From: an uncultured Bacteroidota bacterium
GTDB taxonomy: Bacteria > Bacteroidota > Bacteroidia > Chitinophagales > Chitinophagaceae
Assembly: GCA_903905685.1 (NCBI GenBank)
Contig: CAIVHI010000043.1
Coordinates: 1-8,305 of the forward strand
DNA length: 8,305 nucleotides
Direction: 5' to 3'
The number at the start of each line of letters is the position of its first letter. Positions within the stretch are counted from its first letter, which is position 1. This document shows, one piece after another, positions 1-6,800 of this stretch. The notes under the pieces were generated by a model that saw nothing but the letters and a program-made list of their open reading frames with translations, made no database searches and was not told where the DNA came from. The position numbers and the translations under genes are program-made.

Positions 1-3
1 AAC

Positions 4-31
4 CTCAAACCCAGATGGGTTTAGGTAATAG
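4..31 (+). repeat. Left terminal inverted repeat of the IS
   Basis: This end reads CTCAAACCC (4-12), an 8-nt unmatched stretch, then TTAGGTAATAG (21-31). Both blocks recur exactly in the reverse complement of the right end, where the spacer is 7 nt. The transposase stop codon (complement of 21-23) lies inside the inner block, so the coding region runs into the repeat. The two-block layout fits an outer cleavage region and an inner transposase-binding region, as known for many IS ends; that division of roles is inferred. Confidence 0.85.
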
Positions 32-1496
32 ATATTTTGAGTTTGGCTAGGATGTTTTTGGTTTTCCTGTTGATTTCGGATAGGAAGTGTTCGGAGTCGT
101 TGACCTGTACCCGCCGTATTTGGGCAAGGTGCTGTATAACGTCTTTAATGGAGTGGTGCTTGACGAGTTTGTTGTTTTTGAGCTTTTCGAAGAGTGCATA
201 GGTCATCTGCATGGCGATGTGGTTGATGAACATCCAGCCCTGCAGGGCATCTTCGTTCTGCATGTAGGAAGCCTGTGCATCGATGGTGTTTTTGTAGCAG
301 TCGAAGAACTGTTCTATTTCGCCCCGTCCCTTGTAGAGCAGGTATGCGTCTTCCGGCTTTTCGTTTTCGTTGTGGAGGAGTGCCAGCGTGCCCATGGACG
401 GAAGCCTCAGTCCGTATTTTTCGATGGTGAAATCCTCGGGGTGGGAGACGATCCTGTTGAGGTAGTCGGTTTTTTCGTCTTCCCTCAACCTGCCGTCGAG
501 GAAAATGGATATCCGCTTCCCTTGATAGGGGCAACTCGCGTAAAACAGGTACCTCTCCCTGAATTTGAAGTGTTGCGGACCCGTTTCCACGTCTTTGAGC
601 AGGCCGTATCCGATTGCCCCGTTGTCCCGCCGCAGGGGGATGATGTAGTCCATATCGAGTTCGTCGAGCTTCTGAAGGTTGCCCGCGGAAAAGAAACCTT
701 TGTCGGATATGAATACGGCGTTCCTTGTCCCACTTTCCACCAATGCGTTTTTGAGGATGGTCACGTCTTTGATGTTGCCGGCAACGAGCCGGAAATACAG
801 GGGCTTGTGGTTTTTCGCCGAATAGATGTACAGCAGCGTCACCTGGGGCTCGAAATCCATCTTGCTGTTGTAGCCTTTTTGGGACAATGCGATGTGGGCC
901 GAATTGCATGCGATGTCCGTTGCATCCACCAAGACGCAGTCGCCGTCTTCGATGCCGCGCTTCATGTATTGCACCATTTTGCCGCGTTCGCGGCCTATGC
1001 GGCGCAGCATCAGGCTCAACTCCTTTTCTTCCGGGACGGCGATGCCCAACAATTCCGGCAGCGAAGCGCATGCCAAAAAGAACGGGCAGTTTTTCAGCGG
1101 CGCCCTGTGGAGCATCCGGCAGTAGGCCATGGCCGCCACCATGGCCCAATCTTCAGGGAAATGTTCCTTCAGGCCCGGCACGACGTCGCCCTCCATCAAG
1201 CCGACCAGAAACTTGGAGAACCCGTATTCCTTGTCCATAACCTTTACGATGGCCGGAGGCGCCGCCTTCAGCCGCTCCTTCAAGACCGTCTTGGGCGACG
1301 GCGTCAGGCCATGGGCTTCGGTGATTCGTCCGATGATGCCCAAAGACACCTTCCTGCTTTTTTTGGCGACGGGGTCGTAGACCCCCTTAACGCCATACAG
1401 GTAATAGGCACCGCTGATTTTCTTGAGTTCCGTACCCGGTTTCCGGTGTGCGACCGCCCATTCCGGGTGTGTGTTCTTTTTCCTTTCCGAAGCCAT
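21..1496 (-). CDS. IS4-superfamily (IS1634-like) DDE transposase
   Basis: This 491-residue protein cuts and joins the IS ends through an RNase H-like DDE domain. The first aspartate is D191 in LVDATDIACNS, the second D265 in FISDKGFFS, and the glutamate E395 lies in YKGRGEIEQFFDCYK. The last stretch fits the IS4 signature Y-x2-R-x3-E-x6-K exactly (Y388, R391, E395, K402). About 130 residues separate the second Asp from the Glu, consistent with the beta-strand insertion of this superfamily. The N-terminal YYLYGVKGVYDPVAKKSRK resembles the opening of IS1634-type proteins. The ATG at 1496-1494 follows an AGG (1506-1504) at suitable distance, which lies within an 18-bp palindrome. The TAA stop lies in the left inverted repeat. 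Length is normal and no frameshift or missing catalytic residue is seen. The family is confident; the subgroup is likely. Confidence 0.93.
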   Translation of the reverse strand: MASERKKNTHPEWAVAHRKPGTELKKISGAYYLYGVKGVYDPVAKKSRKVSLGIIGRITEAHGLTPSPKTVLKERLKAAPPAIVKVMDKEYGFSKFLVGLMEGDVVPGLKEHFPEDWAMVAAMAYCRMLHRAPLKNCPFFLACASLPELLGIAVPEEKELSLMLRRIGRERGKMVQYMKRGIEDGDCVLVDATDIACNSAHIALSQKGYNSKMDFEPQVTLLYIYSAKNHKPLYFRLVAGNIKDVTILKNALVESGTRNAVFISDKGFFSAGNLQKLDELDMDYIIPLRRDNGAIGYGLLKDVETGPQHFKFRERYLFYASCPYQGKRISIFLDGRLREDEKTDYLNRIVSHPEDFTIEKYGLRLPSMGTLALLHNENEKPEDAYLLYKGRGEIEQFFDCYKNTIDAQASYMQNEDALQGWMFINHIAMQMTYALFEKLKNNKLVKHHSIKDVIQHLAQIRRVQVNDSEHFLSEINRKTKNILAKLKISIT

Positions 1497-1499
1497 AAA

Positions 1500-1517
1500 A
1501 TTACCTAATTAGGTAAT
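1500..1517. promoter_or_regulatory. 18-bp perfect palindrome abutting the transposase start, sharing the IS-end motif
   Basis: ATTACCTAATTAGGTAAT is a perfect palindrome ending three bases before the transposase ATG. Each half is the same TTAGGTAAT core found in both terminal repeats (21-29 and complement of 1595-1587). On the transposase mRNA it covers the AGG at 1506-1504, the only Shine-Dalgarno-like bases present. It could bind transposase and repress its own gene, or fold in the mRNA and hide the start region. The palindrome is directly visible; the function is inferred. Confidence 0.6.
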
Positions 1518-1518
1518 G

Positions 1519-1549
1519 CAAATCAACAACAAAAAAACCACAACAGCAA
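1519..1549 (-). promoter_or_regulatory. Candidate Bacteroidota-type promoter for the transposase
   Basis: On the minus strand a TTG (1549-1547) is followed after 20 nt by TTGATTTG (1526-1519), one mismatch from the Bacteroidota -7 consensus TAnnTTTG, with spacing typical of the -33/-7 pair. Transcription would begin near 1512, inside the downstream palindrome. The mRNA from this promoter would then lack the palindrome's 5' half. This is a consensus match only. Confidence 0.35.
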
Positions 1550-1584
1550 GCATGCCGGCGTGGTTTCACCGAATTTCCTAAAAA

Positions 1585-1611
1585 CTATTACCTAATTCTG
1601 CGGGGTTTGAG
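1585..1611 (-). repeat. Right terminal inverted repeat of the IS
   Basis: Read on the minus strand this end is CTCAAACCC (1611-1603), a 7-nt spacer, then TTAGGTAATAG (1595-1585), matching both blocks of the left end. In the frame of the interrupted host gene the inner block supplies two adjacent stop codons, TAA (1590-1588) then TAG (1587-1585). The 11-bp stretch ATTACCTAATT at 1587-1597 recurs at 1500-1510 beside the transposase start. Confidence 0.85.
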
Positions 1612-1617
1612 ATTAAC
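1612..1617. repeat. Putative 6-bp target site duplication (right copy; left copy cut off by the window)
   Basis: ATTAAC directly abuts the right IS tip. The only three bases outside the left tip, positions 1-3, are AAC, which equal the last three bases of ATTAAC as expected for a 6-bp duplication. IS1634-type elements are known for 5-6 bp duplications. Only half of the left copy is in the window, so a chance match of three bases cannot be excluded. Confidence 0.5.
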
Positions 1618-2787
1618 ATTCACGTTTGCCGTTTGAATTCCCGAGGTGTTGGCGCAAATCAAGTTGCCGTAGGTACCCGCCATAACGTTTTGACCACCCG
1701 ATGTGGAACTGTAGACGACGGTTCCTGCCCAATTTTTGCCTGCGGGCAATGGAACGTGGCTAATAGTACCTACTACTGCCGTCATAAGGGTGCCGCTGCA
1801 ATTCGGCGAGGAAACCGTTCCCATCAACCTATTTATCGACATGTCCAAGGTATCTCCCGACGAAATATTCAACGCCGCAGTTACTGAGACCGCGCCGGCT
1901 GCCACATTCCTACCCGACCCCAAGGAGGTCAAACTTGCATAAGAACCTGCAACTACCGTTTGGCCCCCTGAAGGTGCACTATAGACTATGGTTCCCAACC
2001 AAGATTTGGAAGATGGCAATGGCGTTGAAGAGGTAGAACTCGTCAACAATACCCCGGAAGTAGTTGCGGTAGTCAAAGTTCCACCCAAATCGTTACCGGC
2101 CATATTCAGTGTATCTCCAGCGGAGATTACCAATGACGAATTTACGGTGAGGCCACCGGCAGCGGAGCATTTTGATGAAGTACCGCTTATCGAAAGGATA
2201 TTATAGGTTCCCGCAACCACCGTTTGCGAAGACCCTACATATTTCACCGTACCACCCCAAGAGAAGCCGGAAGAAATTGGGCTCGCCGAAGTATTGGATG
2301 TTTGAATAATACCTGCATTGACGACTGTACCTGAAACATTCAAAAGGTTGGTACCCATGTTCAACAGGCCACCCACCACGGTGTTGAAGGCTCCATTCAC
2401 AATGAGGTCGCCGGTTGCTACGTCGGGCGTTGTAGAACTATTGTTGGAAAGCGTCAAATTTTGGTAAGTACCGGGGACTACCGTTTGTCCAGATGTGGAG
2501 TAAATAACGGTTCCTGTCCAATTCACGCCGGAGGGTATTGGAGTAGACGATGTCGTAGTCTTTACGGAAGTGCTAATGGTGCCTGCATTCGCGACGTAGG
2601 GAAGTGAGCCCCCGAACATGTAAGATGTGGAAAAGATACCTCCTGCATTCACCAAACTATCGTTCACATACATCACACCTTGGGCAGTATTCGTGCCTGA
2701 AGTATTCGACATCACCAAATTATTGTAGGTACCCGTAACAATCTTCTGGCCGCCTACTGAGTTGTAATATTCAACGGTCCCACCCCA
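1612..2787 (-). repeat. Five ~88-residue tandem beta-strand repeats in the truncated surface protein
   Basis: Repeat units begin at W184 (SWGGTVEYYNSVGGQKIV), W273 (NWTGTVIYSTSGQTVV), W360 (SWGGTVKYVGSSQTVV), W446 (SWLGTIVYSAPSGGQTVV) and W536 (NWAGTVVYSSTSGGQNVM), spaced 89, 87, 86 and 90 residues. Each carries a G-[TS]-Y-x-x-[LI] strand about 20 residues later, and the complete ones then have a 'V-x-x-[SA]-L/F' strand. The units have diverged in sequence, so they are old duplications and not an unstable DNA repeat. The fifth unit is cut by the IS. Confidence 0.85.
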
Positions 2788-3394
2788 AGATTTCAAATAA
2801 GGGAGTGCTGATGAACTGACATTTGCAGTCTTCACCCGACCTTCCAAGGTGAAAGTGCCGGCACCCGCCAATGCGAAAGATGCACCCAAATCGAGTGTAG
2901 TGCCCGAATAAATATGGAGCGTTCCAGAGTTCGTAACAGTCCCGCCTGCGTTTACTGTTCCACCAACGTTCAAGTTGAGGGTGCCTCCCGCATTTACGTT
3001 CACCGCACCGGTAACACTCAATGGCTGAGTGGCGGTAAGCAGCTTGGATATGTTCAATGTCCCGACCAATGTCCAAGCGGACCCTGTGGTAAGGCCACCT
3101 ACCGTCTGGGCTACCCAAATGTCGCCGCCAACGAATGAGGTTGGAACCGTGCCCGTCCCCGCCGTGTTGCTGGTCCAGTTGCTAAGAACTGTTGCATCGA
3201 GCGGAGAAGTGGATGGCTTTGAATAGTACTGGGTTGCAAACGCATTGGCGGCTATCGTCAAAAATATCAAACAAAAAAATGTAAATTTATTTTTTATTGC
3301 TCTGCTTGAAATTGGCGATGGTCTTCTAAAGTTCATAAAACGGTCTGATGATGATGGTGTAAAATTGCATCAATCATGTGACATTTCGGTTTAT

Positions 3395-3426
3395 CAAATC
3401 TTTAAGTGGACGTTAATCAACGCAAA
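3395..3426 (-). promoter_or_regulatory. Candidate promoter of the truncated surface-protein gene
   Basis: On the minus strand TTTG (3426-3423) and AAGATTTG (3402-3395) are 20 nt apart. The second is one mismatch from TAnnTTTG, the Bacteroidota -7 element, and the first matches the -33 element. A start near 3388 would give a leader of about 50 nt before the ATG at 3336. This is a consensus match in AT-rich DNA, so it is tentative. Confidence 0.35.
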
Positions 3427-3565
3427 GTTTTCGACAACATAGACAATAAAAACACCTCCAATTGTATTCGTTAACAACCAAAAGAAAACATTCCACAACG
3501 TAAAACGATTACCGCCTTTGTAAATATCAATACCACTTTACGAAAAACAAATAATCTAGTATGAG

Positions 3566-3586
3566 ATTGTTATTTATACTAACAAT
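3566..3586. promoter_or_regulatory. Perfect 7-bp inverted repeat with 7-nt spacer (operator-like)
   Basis: ATTGTTA (3566-3572) and TAACAAT (3580-3586) are exact reverse complements around the spacer TTTATAC. The centre-to-centre distance of 14 bp is somewhat longer than one helical turn. It lies in the middle of the divergent region, so it could bind a dimeric regulator of either gene. It has no GC stem or following T-tract, so it is unlikely to be an intrinsic terminator. Confidence 0.4.
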
Positions 3587-3790
3587 TAAATTTCATTTGG
3601 ACCGGAAAATTGACCGACAACTTCTGAAATGGCTCCCAAGAAGCCGGAATCGGCTGGCAAAAAACACAAACACATAAAAATAAAATTTCTTTGTTTGTAA
3701 GCCGGAGGATTTCGTATGTTTACTAACCCTTTTTTGTTTGCAATAGCATCGTTGCCTTGAAAATATAACTTAACGGTTTTAACCATTAAT

Positions 3791-3809
3791 TAAAAATTCT
3801 GAATTTTTA
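3791..3809. promoter_or_regulatory. 19-bp perfect palindrome ending on the start codon of the large surface-protein gene
   Basis: TAAAAATTC-T-GAATTTTTA has two exact 9-nt arms around a single T, and its last base is the A of the ATG at 3809. There is no Shine-Dalgarno upstream, so this AT-rich leader is the translation initiation region. It could be an operator for a dimeric repressor or a weak RNA hairpin over the start. A/T bias makes such palindromes less surprising than in mixed sequence. Confidence 0.45.
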
Positions 3810-6800
3810 TGAAGAAAATTCTATCGGCACTCACCTTGTTAGGACTATCCGGTCTTGCCTGTGCCCAGACAACAACATTCTCTTACACGGGGACCATACA
3901 GTCGTACACAGTGCCCGCCGGTGTAACCAGTATCAACATTACAGCAAAGGGTGCGCAGGGCGGTGGTGAAACCTACATTGGCGCGACGGGCGGTCTCGGC
4001 GCCATCATGACCGGTACATTTGTCGTCACGCCCGGCCAGGTACTGGAAGTGCTGGTTGGCGGCCAAGGCTCCTCTGCCGAGTATGTAGGCGGAGGTGGCG
4101 GTGGCTCATTCGTGTGGGACAATGCGTCCAGCACTTTGGAAATAGCGGCGGGTGGTGGCGGCGGTGCAGGCGTAGAATGGGATTACTTGGTATCGTTGAA
4201 TGGCGTTAATGGCACGACTACAACCCTTGGCACCAATGGTAACGACTACGGCGGACCCATGACCAGCGGCGCAGGCACAGCAGGCAATGGCGGCACCGCA
4301 CCATCGGGCTACTATACCACTGCCGGTGGCGGTTGCGGCTGGAATACCAACGGCAACAACGGCACGACTTTCGGTTGCACCTACAACTGCACTGGCGGAA
4401 AACGCCCCTTGGCCGGCGGAACGGCAGGCACGGGCGGCGGTAGTTTCGGATATAATGCCAATGGCGGCTTCGGCGGCGGTGGCGGCGGCAATGCCCGCTG
4501 CGGTGCCGTTGGCGGCGGCGGCGGCGGCGGTTACAGTGGCGGTGGTGCCGGCGGCGAAACTTTCATCGATTACCTATTCTTTAACGACTTCCCCGGCGGC
4601 GGCGGCGGCGGCTCCTACAATGGTGGAACAGCGACCACTTCTTCGGTCGGCAATACCGGTAACGGACAAGTCATCATCACGGTTGCGTGCACGGCACCAC
4701 CGGCCATCATCGGGATTGCATCGGTTTGCGTAGGCAGTACTACAACACTTTCCGACGCCACGTCCGGTGGCACTTGGACCAGCAGCGCAACCGGCATCGC
4801 AACAGTGTCGTCCACAGGCGTGGTTACAGGTGTAGGTACAACAGGCGGCACCGCCACTATCGACTACTCCATCTCCGGCTGCTCCGTTACCACGGTTGTA
4901 ACCGTGAATCCGCTACCTACCATTTCGGGAACGCTTACCGTGTGCACCGGTGCAACCACTACATTGACTAGCCCAACGGGTGCAGGTACTTGGACTTCCG
5001 TGAGCCCGTCTATTGCCACCGTTGGTTCAACTACCGGCATAGTAACCGGGGTTGCTTCCGGTACTGCCACAATCGTTTTCACACTCACATCTACCGGCTG
5101 TAGTAATGCGGCCACCGTTACCGTCAATCCTGCCGCTTCGGCCATAGGTGGCACCCTAACGTTGTGCCAGGGTTCTACCACCTCCCTAACCGATTCCACA
5201 CCCGGTGGCACATGGTCGAGCGTGGTTACGGGTGTTGCCGGTATAGGCGGCACAACAGGCGTAGTGACCGGTGCAGGTGCAGGTACCTCCACCATCAGCT
5301 ATATTTTGGGTTCCACCGGCTGTTTCGCTACGGCAGTCGTCACCGTCAATCCGCTCCCGGCAGCAATTGCAGGCTCGCACACGGTTTGCTTCGGTAATAC
5401 CACCACACTTACCGATGCCACGGGCACAGGCAGCTGGGGCTCTTCGGCAACAGGCACCGTACCGGTTGGATCGGCTTCGGGCATCGTTACTGGTGCCGCC
5501 ATAGGCTCAGGCACCATTACCTATACGCTGCCGGTCACAGGCTGTTATGTTATCTATACCGAAACCGTCAATGCAGTTCCCTCGGCCATTCAAGGCCCCG
5601 ACACTTTGTGCGCCAATGCCACATCAATCCTCGCAGATTCCACACTGGGCGGCACATGGTCTAGCAGTACCGGCGCGGCTTCCATCGGGTCGTCTTCGGG
5701 CGGCGTTACCGGAGCATCGGCAGGCACCACCACCATATCCTATATCTTGGGCACGGGCTGTTATGCTACCATGACCCTCACCGTATTGCCAATCCCGGCA
5801 CCCATCAGCGGTGACAGTACGGTTTGTACGGGCTACACGACAACAGTGACCGATGCGACGGGTGGAGGAACTTGGGCGATTTCGGGAACAGGCGCTTCAA
5901 TTGGATCTACTACGGGTATCGTAACTGCCGGCACTACTGCCGCAATCCACACGGTGACCTACACGGCGGCTGTTACAGGTTGCTCCGTCACGCATGGGTT
6001 TACCGTTAATCCGGTACCCTTCGCAATTGCCGGCGTGACTACGGTTTGCGATTCGTCCTACACCACTCTTGCTGACGCAATGCCTGGCGGATATTGGACA
6101 AGTACCAATACTTCGTTGGCAACCATTGGGGCAGGCACAGGCACGGCGTATTGCTTCTTCGTAGGCACCGACACCATATATTATACGATATCGGGCACCG
6201 GATGCTTCATAGCCACCCCATTACACATCGAAGTTCCACCTGCTCCCATCTCAGGAACCGCCACCGTATGTCCCGGCCTGACGACCACCCTTTCAGACGC
6301 CGTTCCCGGTGGCAAATGGTATAGCGGCACCACAAGCGTTGCAACGGTGGATTCCCTAACAGGCATCGTGACCGGCGTAGCTACTACAGGTGGCACATCC
6401 ATTATCACTTACGCCCTTGGCACCTGTAGTGCCACCACCATCGTTACGGTACATCCCAACCCTGCGGCTATTGGCGGCCCAACATCGGCATGCGCCGATA
6501 TGTCGACCGTTACCGTTTCCGACGCCACAGGCGGTGGTACATGGACGGGTTCTTCATCTTCCATAGCAATCGTAGGTAGCGCCACCGGTACGGTTACCGG
6601 CGTGAGTACCGGCACCCTGAACATCACCTACACCCTCACCACTACCGGTTGCTTTGTCTCGGAGACATTTACGGTCAATCCTTTGCCTTCAGCAATAACG
6701 GGCTCCGATTCAGTTTGTGCGGGCTACACCATTACCTTGTCTGATGGATCAACGGGCGGCACCTTCTCAAGTGGTTCCACCACCATCGCATCCGTGGGTG

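Larger units (their letters stand above)
4..1611 (-). mobile_element. Complete IS1634-like insertion sequence (IS4 superfamily)
   Basis: A single transposase gene fills the element, and its two ends carry matching inverted repeats made of two conserved blocks, CTCAAACCC at the tip and TTAGGTAATAG further in. Taking the tips as the outer limits gives an element of about 1.6 kb, within the range of the IS1634 group. The outer boundary is supported by the neighbouring reading frame, which reads as normal surface-protein repeat up to 1612 and then turns into IS end sequence. A 6-bp target duplication also fits. The transposase frame is open and its catalytic residues are present, so the copy could be active. 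Family assignment comes from motif recognition, not from a database search. Confidence 0.85.
1588..3336 (-). pseudogene. Secreted beta-strand-repeat surface protein, 3' end removed by IS insertion
   Basis: The 582-codon frame begins with a signal peptide: basic N-region, hydrophobic FTFFCLIFLTIAANAFA, probable cleavage after A34. Then comes the TQYYSKPSTSPLDATVLSNW opening common in secreted Bacteroidota proteins, and low-complexity beta-strand sequence (residues 95-165, NVNAGGTLNLNVGG style). Five repeats follow, anchored on a tryptophan at W184, W273, W360, W446 and W536, each reading roughly W-x-GT-[VI]-x-Y then GQ-x-V-x-[AP]-GTY-x-NL. Native sequence ends at N575 (codon 1614-1612), inside the fifth repeat. 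Residues 576-582 (LKPRRIR) and the stop are IS end sequence. The start at 3336 has no Shine-Dalgarno, usual in this phylum. Any T9SS sorting domain would be in the missing part, so a truncated product would probably be exported to the periplasm but not displayed. The likely role is adhesin-like or structural. No enzymatic domain is visible. Confidence 0.88.
3337..3808. other. Divergent AT-rich intergenic region
   Basis: These 472 bases separate two divergently transcribed surface-protein genes and hold no gene I can support. They are clearly richer in A and T than either flank. Visible structure is a minus-strand promoter candidate at 3395-3426, an inverted repeat at 3566-3586, a small GC-rich inverted repeat AGCCG-GAAT-CGGCT at 3642-3655, and a palindrome at the plus-strand start codon (3791-3809). 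The 8-mer AAGCCGGA occurs at 3641-3648 and again at 3699-3706. No plus-strand promoter stands out. The nearest -7-like match, TTCATTTG at 3592-3599, has a TTG 22 nt upstream and would leave a leader of about 200 nt. Confidence 0.7.
3950..4663 (+). other. Glycine-rich (ALK/LTK-like) domain, residues 48-285
   Basis: The domain has GAQGGG at its start, the LEVLVGGQG strand, and the pair GGGGGGSFVW ... LEIAAGGGGGAG, the pattern of the Gly-rich family found in animal ALK/LTK receptors and in many bacterial secreted proteins. Six poly-Gly tracts of five or more residues follow the pattern expected of polyglycine-II helices. Four cysteines (C176, C190, C194, C231) could make disulfides outside the cell. 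The fold is inferred from family resemblance. Confidence 0.65.

Noticed and set aside
145..1149. A 334-codon minus-strand frame inside the transposase in another phase
   Set aside because: It is rich in Arg, Pro and Gly as frame-shifted GC-rich sequence is, and the transposase frame itself is intact, so it is not a second IS gene or a frameshift product.
87..1508. A 473-codon open frame on the plus strand across almost the whole transposase gene
   Set aside because: It is antisense to a protein with clear DDE and YREK motifs, begins with GTG, and its translation shows no recognisable domain. It is the expected shadow of a GC-rich gene.
3245..3442. A 65-codon plus-strand frame across the start of the truncated surface gene
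   Set aside because: It lies antisense to the signal peptide region and has no leader or domain evidence.
3642..3655. AGCCG-GAAT-CGGCT hairpin as an intrinsic terminator
   Set aside because: The stem is only 5 bp and is followed by an A-rich, not T-rich, tract on the plus strand. No gene ends nearby on either strand.
3586..3786. A 66-codon minus-strand frame in the intergenic region
   Set aside because: It has no convincing start signal and no recognisable motif, and it ends in AT-rich sequence near the inverted repeat. A small protein cannot be excluded, but nothing supports it.
3809..3868. Possible lipoprotein signal at C18 of the large protein
   Set aside because: The residues before the cysteine are G-L-A, lacking the usual Leu/Val/Ile at -3, and ACA followed by Q is a good signal peptidase I site. 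The T9SS tail also argues against a lipid anchor.
4287..5517. Several overlapping frames on both strands within the large gene (for example 4287-4733 plus, 4864-5295 minus)
   Set aside because: They arise from the repeated Gly/Thr/Ser/Val coding sequence, and their translations are low-complexity Ala, Val and Pro shadows.
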